A stretch of DNA of 64,000 bases from positions 26,559-90,558 of the forward strand of contig DATGFP010000034.1 of assembly GCA_035309005.1 (NCBI GenBank), given 5' to 3'. The position numbers and the translations under genes were made by a program. The notes beneath the pieces are model-generated. The model ran no database searches. It was not told the DNA's origin and was given only the letters and a program-made list of their open reading frames with translations. Source of the stretch: DATARH01 sp035309005. Its GTDB lineage: Bacteria > Pseudomonadota > Alphaproteobacteria > ATCC43930 > CGMCC-115725. Positions 53,107 through 61,444 of the stretch are shown here, piece by piece (position 1 is the stretch's first letter; the number at the start of each line of letters is the position of its first letter).

Positions 53107-54510
53107 ATGGCCGACACAGGGAAGCATGAGACCGGGTTCGACTACCGGGCGCAGATTAAGGCTGACATCGAAGCTTGTGTATCAGACATGGGTTGTCAGC
53201 CAATCCTGTTCGTCGGTTCGGGCCTGTCAAAGCGCTACTTCTCGGGTCCAAGGTGGGATGAGCTTCTCGCCACCCTCGCCAAGCAGTGCCCGCTGATCGA
53301 GAAGGATTACGCCTATTACAAGCAGACACTGAAAGAACCGCTCGTCATCGGCGACGAATTTGCGCGTCTCTACCAGCAATGGGCGTGGGGCAAAGGTAAA
53401 AATCAATTCCCCGCCGAAATGTTCAGCGACGCAGTGCCTGACCAAGCGTATATAAAATATACAATTTCTCAGCGTCTGGCCGCACTAACGCCAAATAAGC
53501 TTTCAGACATCGCCGGTAAGATGTTGCAGGATGAAATAGCCGCTCTTCAGCGTATCAGACCGCATGCTGTCATCACGACTAACTACGATCAATTTCTCGA
53601 ATTAGTTTTTCCAGAATATCAACCTGTAATCGGTCAGAGCATTATCCATGGTACGCAGGTTCTATTTGGCGAAATTTTCAAGATCCACGGCTGCGTATCT
53701 GATTACGGAAGTTTGGTGTTCACGCAACGCGATTACGATGAATTCATCCGAAAGAAGAAGTATCTTAGCGCGAAATTATTAACGTACTTCAGTGAACACC
53801 CCCTCCTATTCATTGGATACAGCGCGTCTGACCCCAACATTCGCGCGATTCTATCGGATATCGACGAGTGTATTCCGAGGCCTGGACCAGCAGGCGCCCT
53901 CATTCCAAACATCTATATTCTTGAGTGGCGCACGCCTATGCCATTGGACTACGTACCACCGCGCGAGACACTGATAGCGATAGACGAAGGCCGGTCGGTG
54001 AGAGTCAAAGCTATCGAAACAGATGATTTCGGCTGGGTCTTCTCGGCCTTCGCAGCGCATCAGCCGCTGAACGCGGTCAGTCCCAAGATACTGCGGGCCC
54101 TGCTGCATCGATCCTACGACCTCGTGCGCCACGATATTCCCCGCCAGACGGTCGAGGCGGATTTCGAGATGCTGGAGCGAGCCATTAACACCAATGCGGG
54201 CTTCGCTAAATTGTTTGGCATAACGACGGTTAGCAAGCCATCGTCCAACTCTGCCGACTATCCTTATACGATAAGCCTCGTTGCGGAGAAGATTACGGGA
54301 AAAGAGGGCGCATACTGGTCTGAAGCACAAAAATACATTGAACGCATTAAGACCGAAAAGGAGGTCGATATCAAACGCAGCGACAATCGATATCATTCTG
54401 CTACTAAGACGGGGAAGAAAGCGACCTCCCTCGCACACAAATATTCTGACCATCTGGTCGAGCTAATCGAGCGGATGAAGAAGGGTGAGCCCTACGAACT
54501 GGAGCTTTAA
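53107..54510 (+). CDS. SIR2-domain protein, probable anti-phage NADase
   Basis: A 467-aa protein whose N-terminal half (about residues 30-260) is a SIR2-like fold. It has the nucleotide loop FVGSGLSKRY, TTNYDQFLE with Asn159, KIHGC with the likely catalytic His194, and FIGYSASDPNIR. This order matches prokaryotic SIR2 proteins of defence systems (Thoeris ThsA, DSR, SIR2-pAgo and relatives), which deplete NAD after phage sensing. The C-terminal 200 residues match nothing I recognise. GC content near 50% against about 70% around it shows recent acquisition. No partner gene is adjacent, so it may act alone. Confidence 0.85.
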   Translation: MADTGKHETGFDYRAQIKADIEACVSDMGCQPILFVGSGLSKRYFSGPRWDELLATLAKQCPLIEKDYAYYKQTLKEPLVIGDEFARLYQQWAWGKGKNQFPAEMFSDAVPDQAYIKYTISQRLAALTPNKLSDIAGKMLQDEIAALQRIRPHAVITTNYDQFLELVFPEYQPVIGQSIIHGTQVLFGEIFKIHGCVSDYGSLVFTQRDYDEFIRKKKYLSAKLLTYFSEHPLLFIGYSASDPNIRAILSDIDECIPRPGPAGALIPNIYILEWRTPMPLDYVPPRETLIAIDEGRSVRVKAIETDDFGWVFSAFAAHQPLNAVSPKILRALLHRSYDLVRHDIPRQTVEADFEMLERAINTNAGFAKLFGITTVSKPSSNSADYPYTISLVAEKITGKEGAYWSEAQKYIERIKTEKEVDIKRSDNRYHSATKTGKKATSLAHKYSDHLVELIERMKKGEPYELEL

Positions 54511-54662
54511 AACGAAGCCTCCTCCGCCGGACGCCAATGGTCCCCAATAGGTCGAACCCGGTAGCCCGGTTGCCGTCCAGCTAACTAAGGACCGCTTTCG
54601 GCGCAGGGAGAGGTGCGTGGCGTGGCGGCCGAGGCGCGGGTTCTGCGCCGGGTGGTCGGAGC

Positions 54663-54691
54663 GGGATTGCTTCGCTGGGCTCGCAATGGCG
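54663..54691. repeat. Single arm of the GATTGCTTCGC repeat (family 4)
   Basis: GGGATTGCTTCGCTGGG and CTCGCAATGG form one arm of the family seen as an inverted pair at 55537-55610. It lies just downstream of the SDR gene in the gap that follows the SIR2 gene. Confidence 0.6.
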
Positions 54692-54703
54692 GGTCGTTGT
54701 TCT

Positions 54704-55465
54704 TCACCATGCGGTCCAGCCGCCGTCGGCGAGGAGGGAGGAGCCGGTGACGAGGCCGGCGGCGGGGGAGGCGAGGAAAAGGACGGCGTGCGCCACCTCG
54801 TCGAGGGTGCCGGCGCGGCCCAGCGGGATGCGGTCGAGGATCCATTTGCGGGTTTGGGGGTCGTCGAAGAAGGGTTTCGTCAGCGGCGTCTCGATAAAAG
54901 TGGGCGCGATCGAGACGACGCGCACGCCCCGGGGCGCCAGCTCGACCGCCATCGCCTTGGTGAGGCCCTCCAGCGCGTGCTTGGTCATGACGTAAACCGT
55001 GCGGTCGCGCTCGGAGCCGACATGGCCCATCTGCGACGACACGTTGACGATGACCCCGCTTCCCCGCTCGACCATCGGCCGCGCCGCCGCCTGCGCGACG
55101 ACGAAAGCGGCCTTGATGTTGAGCGCGATCATCCGGTCGAGCGTCCCCTCGTCGACCGCGAGAAAGGGCTGCGGCCGGTTCATTCCGGCGTTGTTGACGA
55201 GGATGTCGAGGCCCGCGAGGCCGGCGATCGCGGCGCGCGCCGTCGCGCTGTCGGTGACGTCGAACGGCAGCACGCTCGCCCGGCCGCCGCGCGCGGCGAT
55301 CTCGGCGGCGAGTGCTTCGAGTTCCGCTGGGCTGCGGCTGTTGAGCACCAGCTCGGCCCCCGCATCGGCCAGCGCCAGCGCCACCGCGCGGCCGATGCCG
55401 CGACCGGCGCCGGTGACCAGCGCAATCTTGCCGTCGAGGCGGAACGGGCTAGCGGCGGCTGCCAC
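54704..55465 (-). CDS. Short-chain dehydrogenase/reductase
   Basis: A 253-aa classical SDR. The cofactor loop is VTGAGRGIGRAVALAL, NNAG is in DILVNNAGMNRPQP, the active-site Ser is in NVSSQMGHVG, and the Tyr-x3-Lys pair in TVYVMTKHALEG. The Ser and Tyr spacing is right. Start GTG 55465 is chosen because AGGAG lies eight bases upstream; an in-frame ATG further out runs through a repeat. The substrate is unknown. Confidence 0.9.
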   Translation of the reverse strand: MAAAASPFRLDGKIALVTGAGRGIGRAVALALADAGAELVLNSRSPAELEALAAEIAARGGRASVLPFDVTDSATARAAIAGLAGLDILVNNAGMNRPQPFLAVDEGTLDRMIALNIKAAFVVAQAAARPMVERGSGVIVNVSSQMGHVGSERDRTVYVMTKHALEGLTKAMAVELAPRGVRVVSIAPTFIETPLTKPFFDDPQTRKWILDRIPLGRAGTLDEVAHAVLFLASPAAGLVTGSSLLADGGWTAW

Positions 55466-55536
55466 GGGGGTTCTCCTCTCGCAGTGCCGGTATGCCAGCG
55501 TGGGGTGGAAAAGCGAAGCGCATTCCGCCACTCAAC

Positions 55537-55610
55537 GAGATTGCTTCGCTGCGCTCGCAATGACAGAAAAAGGGCGTCATTGCGGGAAGCGCAGCGACGA
55601 CGCAATCTCG
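55537..55610. repeat. Paired inverted repeat, GATTGCTTCGC type (family 4)
   Basis: Arms 55537-55564 (GAGATTGCTTCGC...GCAATGAC) and 55575-55610 (CGTCATTGCGGG...GCAATCTCG) are inverted copies. The inner ends begin GTCATTGCG. It lies between the divergent SDR and HSL-hydrolase genes. Confidence 0.8.
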
Positions 55611-55656
55611 CCGGTGGAGTTTCGCGATCCGCCGCCGCGAAATATCGGGGGAGCCT

Positions 55657-56595
55657 ATGCCGAATTTGCATCCGCAGATCGTGAGGGCGCTCGAGATCAT
55701 GCGGCAGCTCGGGCTGAAGCCGATCGAGGCGATGAGCCCGGAAGAGGCGCGCACCCAGATGGAGGAGACCGCGCGGAGCCGCAAGGCCGAGCCCTTGCCG
55801 GTGGCGCGCGTCGAGGACCGCACGATTGCCGGGCCGGCCGGGCCGCTCGGCCTGCGGCTCTATTGGCCGCCGAACGCGACTGGGGCGGTGCCGGCAATCG
55901 CCTATTACCACGGCGGCGGGCACGTCATCGGCAGCCTCGACACGCACGATCTGATCGCGCGCAATCTGTGTTCGCTCGGGCAAATGGTGGTGTGCTCGGT
56001 CGATTACCGGATGGGGCCGGAGCACCGCTTTCCGGCGGCGGTCGAGGATTCGTTCGCCGCGCTCGAATGGCTGCAGGCAAACGCCGCGAGCCTCGGGGCC
56101 GACCCCGCCCGGCTCGGCGTCCACGGCGACAGCGCCGGCGCCAACCTCGCCGCGGTGATGGCGCTGCTGGCGCGCGACAAGGGCATCGCGCTCAGGCTGC
56201 AATCGCTGGTCTACCCGATCGCCGACTATGCGCTCAATGGCGACAGCTACGCGAAATTCGCCGAGGGCTACGGCCCGCTGACGCGCGCCGCGATGGTGTG
56301 GTTCCAGGGCTATTACCTGCGCGGCCCGGAAGACGCCGATGATTGGCGCGCCTCGCCGATCAAGGCGGCAAGCCTTGCGGGCGTCGCGCCGGCGATCATC
56401 GTCACCGCCGAATGCGACGTCCTGCACGACGACGGCGAAGCCTACGCCGCGGCCTTGCGCCGCGCCGGCGTCCCGGTCGAATACCGCGAATACCAGGGCA
56501 TGATCCACGCCTTCTTCGGCATGGTGCCGGCGGTCGAGGATGCGATGAACGCGCAGCGCGCCGTCGCCGCCGCGTTCCGCCGCGCCTTCGCCTGA
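55657..56595 (+). CDS. Alpha/beta hydrolase of the HSL (GDXG) lipase family
   Basis: A 312-aa esterase. The oxyanion-hole motif is YYHGGGHVIG, the nucleophile elbow GDSAGANLAA, and the acid and base are in VTAECDVLHDDG and GMIHAFFGM. These define the hormone-sensitive-lipase group, usually active on short acyl esters. No signal sequence is present, so it should be cytoplasmic. The chromate transporter gene follows after 14 bases. Confidence 0.9.
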   Translation: MPNLHPQIVRALEIMRQLGLKPIEAMSPEEARTQMEETARSRKAEPLPVARVEDRTIAGPAGPLGLRLYWPPNATGAVPAIAYYHGGGHVIGSLDTHDLIARNLCSLGQMVVCSVDYRMGPEHRFPAAVEDSFAALEWLQANAASLGADPARLGVHGDSAGANLAAVMALLARDKGIALRLQSLVYPIADYALNGDSYAKFAEGYGPLTRAAMVWFQGYYLRGPEDADDWRASPIKAASLAGVAPAIIVTAECDVLHDDGEAYAAALRRAGVPVEYREYQGMIHAFFGMVPAVEDAMNAQRAVAAAFRRAFA

Positions 56596-56609
56596 GCGCG
56601 GACCCCGGC

Positions 56610-57185
56610 ATGGCGAGCGCCGCGGCGACCGAGGCCGACAGCGGCGCCCCGCGCGTCACGCTGCCGGCGCTCTTCACCGGCTTTCTGCTGATTTCGCTGT
56701 GCGGCTTTGGCGGGCCGATCGTCTGGGCGCGGCGCTTTTTGGTCGAGCGCTACCGCTGGCTGGGGGACCGCGAATTCGCCGACATCCTGAGCCTCTGCCA
56801 GTTTCTCCCCGGCCCCAACGTCGTCGCGATCACGGTCTGCGTCGGGGCGAAGTTCCGCGGGCCCCTTGGCGCGCTGGCGGCGCTCGCCGGCTTCATCCTG
56901 ATCCCGTGGACGGTGGGCTTCGCGCTCGGCGCGCTCTTTCTCCACTACGCCCATGTCGGGGTGCTGCAGAACGTGCTGCGCGGCGTCTCGGCGGTGGCGG
57001 CGGGCCTCATCATCGCCACCGGCCTGCGGCTGATGATGCCGCATCGCGCCCGGCCGGCGGCGCTGCTGTTTGCCGCGCTGGCCTTCGCCGGATTAGCCTT
57101 CGCCCGGCTGCCGCTGCTGCTGGTGGTCCTTGGGCTGGTGCCGTTCAGCATCCTCGCGGCGCGCCCCGAGCCGGTGGCGGCATGA
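56610..57185 (+). CDS. Chromate transporter, first half (CHR domain)
   Basis: A 191-aa membrane protein with one CHR domain: LLISLCGFGGPIVWARRFL, FADILSLCQFLPGPNVVAI and the GAKFRGPLGAL loop. Short-chain CHR proteins work as pairs of opposite topology, and a second domain is encoded next. The pair may pump chromate or sulfate; the function is inferred from the family. The stop codon lies within a 14-bp tandem repeat. Confidence 0.88.
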   Translation: MASAAATEADSGAPRVTLPALFTGFLLISLCGFGGPIVWARRFLVERYRWLGDREFADILSLCQFLPGPNVVAITVCVGAKFRGPLGALAALAGFILIPWTVGFALGALFLHYAHVGVLQNVLRGVSAVAAGLIIATGLRLMMPHRARPAALLFAALAFAGLAFARLPLLLVVLGLVPFSILAARPEPVAA

Positions 57186-57222
57186 GGGCCTCGGCATGAG
57201 GGCCCCGGCATGAGGGACCGGA
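57181..57222. repeat. 14-bp tandem repeat at the chromate transporter junction
   Basis: Three tandem copies of a CATGAGGGCCTCGG-like 14-mer, and a partial fourth over the next start, span the stop of the first chromate transporter gene and the leader of the second. Each copy contains an ATGAG, so it looks like repeated duplication of a stop/start junction. Confidence 0.85.
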
Positions 57223-57223
57223 G

Positions 57224-57748
57224 ATGAGCGCCTCGGCTGCGCTCGTCGCGCACCTCGCCGAATTGTCGGCGGTCAGCTTCGGCGGCATCCCGGCGGCGCT
57301 GCCCGATCTGCACGATTATGTGGTGCGCGCGCACGGCTGGGTCAGCGACCGGGATTTCGCCAATGCATTCGGGGTCGTGCAGGCGATCCCCGGCCCCAAC
57401 ATGATCCTGATGATGAGCTTTATCGGCTGGCAGGTGGGCGGCCTGCCGATCGCGGTCGCCAGCGCGCTGGCGACCTTCGCGCCGTCCTGCGCGATCGCCT
57501 ACACGACATTCCGTTTCTGGGACCGCTTTCGCGACACCGCATGGCAGCGCCGCGCCCGGCTGGGTCTCGCGCCGGTGACGATCGGATTGGTCATCGCCGG
57601 CGGCTATGTGATGGCGCGGGCCGGCGCCGGCGGCTGGCCGAGCATCGCGCTGACGGCGGGCGCGGCGGCCCTCCTGCTTGGCACCCGGGTCAGCCCCTTG
57701 TGGCTGGTCGCCGCCGGCGGGGTGCTCGGCGGCTGCGGCTTTCTCTGA
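57224..57748 (+). CDS. Chromate transporter, second half (CHR domain)
   Basis: A 174-aa membrane protein, the second CHR domain of the split transporter: LSAVSFGGIPAALPDLHDYV, FGVVQAIPGPNMILMMSFIG and the following GWQVGGLP. It has the same PGPN motif as its partner. It starts 38 bases after the first half. The next gene, ccmA, begins one base after its stop, so transporter and ccm genes may be co-transcribed. Confidence 0.88.
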   Translation: MSASAALVAHLAELSAVSFGGIPAALPDLHDYVVRAHGWVSDRDFANAFGVVQAIPGPNMILMMSFIGWQVGGLPIAVASALATFAPSCAIAYTTFRFWDRFRDTAWQRRARLGLAPVTIGLVIAGGYVMARAGAGGWPSIALTAGAAALLLGTRVSPLWLVAAGGVLGGCGFL

Positions 57749-57749
57749 G

Positions 57750-58433
57750 TTGGCGGCCTCGGCAACGCCCGCGCCGGCGCTGGTCGCCGAGGGCTTGGCC
57801 TGCCGGCGCGGCGAGCGCCTCGTCTTCGCCGGGCTCGATTGCCGGCTGGAGGCCGGCGGCGCGCTGGTGTTGACCGGCAGCAACGGCAGCGGCAAATCGA
57901 GCCTGTTGCGGCTGTTCGCGACGCTGCTCGCGCCGCACGCCGGCCGCCTCCTGTGGGGCGGCGCGCCGGTAGCGGAGGATTCCGCGGGCTATCGCGCGCA
58001 GCTCCACTATGTCGGCCACCTCGACGCGACCAAGCCGGCGATGACGCCGCGCGAGACATTGGGTTTCTGGGCGGCGCTGCGCGAGACTGCGGAGCCCGAG
58101 GCGATCGAGGCGGCGCTCGACCGCTTCGGCCTCGCCGCGGTCGCCGATTGGCCGTGCCGCTGGCTGTCGGCCGGGCAGCGGCGGCGCCTGGCGCTGGCCC
58201 GCCTCGTCGCGGCGCCGGCGCCGATCTGGCTGCTCGACGAGCCGACCGCCGCGCTCGACGCCGAGGGCGAAGCGCGCCTCGTCGCGGCGATCGCCGAGCA
58301 CCGCGGCGCCGGCGGCCGGGTCGCGCTGGCGACGCACCAGAAGCTGGCGCTGGGGGACGCCGCCACCATCGTGCTCGACGATTTCGCCGCGCCGCCCGAG
58401 GCGAGCCTCGCGGCGCTCGCGGCCCTGTGGTGA
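57750..58433 (+). CDS. ccmA: Heme exporter ATP-binding protein CcmA
   Basis: A 227-aa ATPase of the cytochrome c maturation transporter. Walker A is TGSNGSGKSSLLR, the signature LSAGQRRRLALARLV, Walker B IWLLDEPTAALD. The ccmABCDE order around it confirms the assignment. The start is TTG 57750, one base after the chromate transporter stop; no ATG is available in a sensible place. Confidence 0.95.
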   Translation: MAASATPAPALVAEGLACRRGERLVFAGLDCRLEAGGALVLTGSNGSGKSSLLRLFATLLAPHAGRLLWGGAPVAEDSAGYRAQLHYVGHLDATKPAMTPRETLGFWAALRETAEPEAIEAALDRFGLAAVADWPCRWLSAGQRRRLALARLVAAPAPIWLLDEPTAALDAEGEARLVAAIAEHRGAGGRVALATHQKLALGDAATIVLDDFAAPPEASLAALAALW

Positions 58434-58449
58434 TGGCGGGCTGGTGGTG

Positions 58450-59115
58450 ATGGCGGCCTTTTTCGGCCTCTTCCGCCGCGACCTGCGGCTCGCGCTGCGG
58501 CAGGGCGGCGAAGTCGGCCTGGTGCTCGGGTTTTTCGTGCTGGCGGTGCTGCTGTATCCGTTCGGCGTCGGGCCGGAGCCGCAGCTTCTCGGGCGGATCG
58601 CCGCCGGCATCATCTGGGTGGCGGCGCTGCTCGCCGCGGTAGTGAGCCTGGAGCGGCTGTTCGCGGCCGATTACGCCGATGGCGGCCTCGACCTGATCCT
58701 ATTGTCGCCGGCGCCGCTCGAACTCGCGGTGCTGGCGAAGGTTGCGGCGCACTGGGTGACCACCGGCCTGCCGCTGACCCTGATCAGCCCGGTGCTGGCG
58801 GTGTTTGTCGATCTCGACCGCGGCGCGATTCCCGTATTGATGCTCGGGCTGTTGATCGGCACGCCGGCCTTGAGCCTCGTCGGCGCGATCGCCGCGGCGC
58901 TGACCCTGGGGGCGCGGCGGCCCGGCGTGCTGGTCGCGCTCCTGGCGCTGCCGCTCTACCTGCCGCCGCTCATTTTCGGCAGCGGCGCGGTCGAGGCGAT
59001 TCTGGCCGGCGCGGGTGCGCGGGCGCACCTCTTGCTGCTCGGCGCGGTGACGCTCGCCGCGCTGCCGCTGGCGCCGCTGGCCACCGCCGCCGCGCTGCGC
59101 CAGGCGCTCGATTGA
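58450..59115 (+). CDS. ccmB: Heme exporter permease CcmB
   Basis: A 221-aa membrane subunit with six helices, the partner of CcmA: FRRDLRLALRQGGEVGLVLG at the start, LERLFAADYADGGLDLILLS, and LPLYLPPLIFGSGAVEA. ATG 58450 is reported; two GTG codons immediately upstream are in frame and could also start. Confidence 0.95.
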   Translation: MAAFFGLFRRDLRLALRQGGEVGLVLGFFVLAVLLYPFGVGPEPQLLGRIAAGIIWVAALLAAVVSLERLFAADYADGGLDLILLSPAPLELAVLAKVAAHWVTTGLPLTLISPVLAVFVDLDRGAIPVLMLGLLIGTPALSLVGAIAAALTLGARRPGVLVALLALPLYLPPLIFGSGAVEAILAGAGARAHLLLLGAVTLAALPLAPLATAAALRQALD

Positions 59116-59195
59116 TGCGCTGCGACGGTGGCCCGCACTGACGGCAGAACGCCGATGCCCTATAATGGCTGCTCCCGGTCCTGAGAGGCGCCGCG

Positions 59196-59960
59196 ATGCT
59201 GACCCGCCTGGCCAATCCGGCGCGCTTCATGCGCATCAGCGGCGCGGTGCTGCCGTGGCTCGGCGCCGCCGCGGCCCTGGTGCTGGCGACGGGCCTCGTC
59301 TGGGCGCTGGTTTTCGCGCCGCCCGACTACCAGCAGGGCGAGAGCGTGCGGATCATGTTCATCCATGTGCCGGCGGCGTGGCTGGCGCTGTCGGTCTATC
59401 TGTTCGTCGCGGTGGCGAGCGGCGTCGCGCTGGTGGCGCGCCATCCCTTGGCCGAGATCGCGGCCCAGGCGGCCGCCCCGATCGGCGCCGCCTTCACCCT
59501 CGTGTGCCTGGCGACGGGCTCCTTATGGGGGCGGCCGATGTGGGGCGCGTGGTGGGTGTGGGACGCGCGGCTGACCTCGGTCCTGGTGCTGTTTTTCCTC
59601 TATCTCGGCTATATCGCGCTGGTGAACGCGTTCGACGACCAGAGCCGCGGCGCCCGCGCCGGTTCGCTTTTGGCGCTGGTCGGCGTCGTCAACCTGCCGA
59701 TCATCAAATTCTCGGTCGATTGGTGGAACACGCTGCACCAGCCGGCCAGCATCATGCGCATGGGCGGCCCGACGATCGCATTGTCGATGCTGCTGCCGCT
59801 CTTCGTCATGGCGGCGGGCTTCATGCTGCTCTTCGCCTGGCTCCTGCTATTGCGCATGCGCACCGCGCTCAGCGAAAGGAAGGCGCGCGCGTTGCGGCTC
59901 TATGGCGAGCCTGCGGCGCGCGAGGCGCCGCCGCCGGACGCGCGTCCGGCCTGGCGCTGA
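59196..59960 (+). CDS. ccmC: Heme-handling protein CcmC
   Basis: A 254-aa inner-membrane protein with six helices. It carries the tryptophan-rich periplasmic motif WGAWWVWDARLTS that presents heme to CcmE, and the flanking heme-ligand histidines (MFIHVPAAW; WWNTLHQPAS). ccmD follows after 8 bases. It delivers heme to the chaperone CcmE with the help of CcmD. Confidence 0.97.
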   Translation: MLTRLANPARFMRISGAVLPWLGAAAALVLATGLVWALVFAPPDYQQGESVRIMFIHVPAAWLALSVYLFVAVASGVALVARHPLAEIAAQAAAPIGAAFTLVCLATGSLWGRPMWGAWWVWDARLTSVLVLFFLYLGYIALVNAFDDQSRGARAGSLLALVGVVNLPIIKFSVDWWNTLHQPASIMRMGGPTIALSMLLPLFVMAAGFMLLFAWLLLLRMRTALSERKARALRLYGEPAAREAPPPDARPAWR

Positions 59961-59968
59961 GGCCGCCG

Positions 59969-60166
59969 ATGCAAACGGTCGCGCGGTGGGCGGCGATGGG
60001 CGGCTACGCGATGTTTGTGTGGCCGGCCTACGGCGTGGCCGTCGCGGTGTTGGGCGGGATGGCCGTCCATGCCTGGCGCCGCCACCGCCAGAGCGGCGAC
60101 GAACTGACGCGGCTGCAGCCGCCCAGCGGCGGTGGGCGCAGCGGCGGGCGGGGTGGGCGCCGATGA
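59969..60166 (+). CDS. ccmD: Heme exporter small protein CcmD
   Basis: A 65-aa protein with one membrane segment (MFVWPAYGVAVAVLGGMAV) followed by a basic stretch (HAWRRHRQ) and a glycine/arginine tail, the form of CcmD. CcmD helps release holo-CcmE from CcmABC. Too small and weakly conserved to assign on its own, but position between ccmC and ccmE settles it. Stop overlaps the ccmE ATG. Confidence 0.9.
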   Translation: MQTVARWAAMGGYAMFVWPAYGVAVAVLGGMAVHAWRRHRQSGDELTRLQPPSGGGRSGGRGGRR

Positions 60167-60645
60167 CCCGCAAACGGCGCCGCCTCGTCGCGCTGGTGAT
60201 CGGGCTCGGCCTCCTCGGGGCCGCGACCGCGATGGTGCTGGCGGCGTTCAGCGACAATCTCGTATTTTTCTACAGCCCGAGCGACCTCTCGGCGAAAAGC
60301 ATTGCCCCGGGGCGCCGCATTCGCATCGGCGGACTGGTCGAAGAGCACAGCGTCAAGCATGACGGGAGCGGCCGCGAAGTCGATTTCCGGGTGACCGACG
60401 GCAAGACCAACATCGCCGTCACCTATGACGGCGTCTTGCCCGATCTCTTCCGCGAGGGGCAGGGCATCGTCGCCGAGGGCCGGCTGCGGCCAGACGGCGT
60501 CTTCGCCGCCAGCAGCGTGCTCGCCAAGCACGACGAGAAATACATGCCGCCCGAGGTCGCCGAGGCATTGAAGAAGGCCGGACGCTGGCGGGAGGGCAGC
60601 ACCCCCGCCGGCAAGCCCTTCGCGCTGCCGGTAAAGGCGCCCTGA
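60163..60645 (+). CDS. ccmE: Periplasmic heme chaperone CcmE
   Basis: A 160-aa membrane-anchored OB-fold protein that carries heme covalently. The heme-binding His is in VLAKHDEKYMPPEV, as in the HDENY-type motif. One N-terminal anchor (LVALVIGLGLLGAATAMVL). It overlaps the ccmD stop (ATGA). The usual next genes ccmFGH are absent; a family 1 repeat and a GNAT gene follow. Confidence 0.97.
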   Translation: MTRKRRRLVALVIGLGLLGAATAMVLAAFSDNLVFFYSPSDLSAKSIAPGRRIRIGGLVEEHSVKHDGSGREVDFRVTDGKTNIAVTYDGVLPDLFREGQGIVAEGRLRPDGVFAASSVLAKHDEKYMPPEVAEALKKAGRWREGSTPAGKPFALPVKAP

Positions 60646-60674
60646 AGCATGATCCGGTGGGATCGGAACGTCCC

Positions 60675-60751
60675 CGTCACCCCCGCGCAAGCGGGGGTCC
60701 AGAGCAAGCGACGGTTTGTTGCCCTGGATTCCCGCTTGCGCGGGAATGACG
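60675..60751. repeat. Paired-palindrome intergenic element (family 1)
   Basis: Left arm CGTCACCCCCGC...GCGGGGGTCC and right arm GGATTCCCGC...GCGGGAATGACG are inverted copies, 77 bases in all. Closely similar to 19992-20073. Lies between ccmE and the convergent GNAT gene. Confidence 0.85.
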
Positions 60752-60792
60752 ATTCAATTTGGCCGGGTATCGCGGCGCGATAGCCGCGGGGA

Positions 60793-61347
60793 TCAGGGTT
60801 CCGGGGTGCCGTCGGCGCGGGCCGCGGTTTCGAGAAAGCGCGGCAGGTCGTGCCACGCGAAGCCGGCCGCCTCGACCTGTTTGCCGCCGACCGCGAAGCG
60901 CCGGTGCCGCACCTCGCGGCCGCCGACCCGCTGGTAGAAAAACCGCCCCGGATTGTCGCGCAGCACCCAGATGATCGCCGAGCCGCAGCCCTGCGCGACC
61001 AGGCGCTCGAACAGCGCCAGCAGCAGGCGGCGGCCGATCCCCTGGTTCTGCCAGTCGGGCGCGACGTAGAGGGTGAAGACTTCGCCGGTGAATTCCGCCC
61101 CGCCGCGGCTGCGCCCGCAGCTGCCGAAGCCGAGGATATTGCCGTCGCCGTCGACCGCGACCCGCACGTCGCGCGGCTCGCGCTCGATGACCGCGGCCCA
61201 GCCCAGTTCGCGCCGCTGCGTCGACAGCCCGACGAGAAACGGCGTCGCGAGGATGCCGGCATAGGCGGCGCGCCAGGTCTCGACGTCGAGCCGCGCGATG
61301 CGGCGGGCGTCGCCGGGCCGGGCGGTGCGGATCGTGATCTCGTCCAT
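60793..61347 (-). CDS. GNAT-family N-acetyltransferase
   Basis: A 184-aa acyltransferase. The acetyl-CoA-binding motif A is visible as YVAPDWQNQGIGRRLLLAL, and RTARPGDARRIARLDVETWR opens the fold. The acceptor is unknown. Start ATG 61347 (MDEITIRTARP). It converges on ccmE across the repeat and is divergent from ialB (97 bases). Confidence 0.9.
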   Translation of the reverse strand: MDEITIRTARPGDARRIARLDVETWRAAYAGILATPFLVGLSTQRRELGWAAVIEREPRDVRVAVDGDGNILGFGSCGRSRGGAEFTGEVFTLYVAPDWQNQGIGRRLLLALFERLVAQGCGSAIIWVLRDNPGRFFYQRVGGREVRHRRFAVGGKQVEAAGFAWHDLPRFLETAARADGTPEP

Positions 61348-61444
61348 GGCCGCGTTATCTTGCCCCCTTTTGCGTCGCCTGGGGAGTGGGTTGCGCACCC
61401 GGTCGCATGGCATTCCGGGGCGGAGGCGGCTATATGGTGCGGCG

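Noticed and set aside
54540..54610. A tRNA-like GTCGAACCC sequence after the SIR2 gene
   Set aside because: No acceptor, D or anticodon stems could be fitted around it, so it is not a tRNA or a clear tRNA-derived attachment site.
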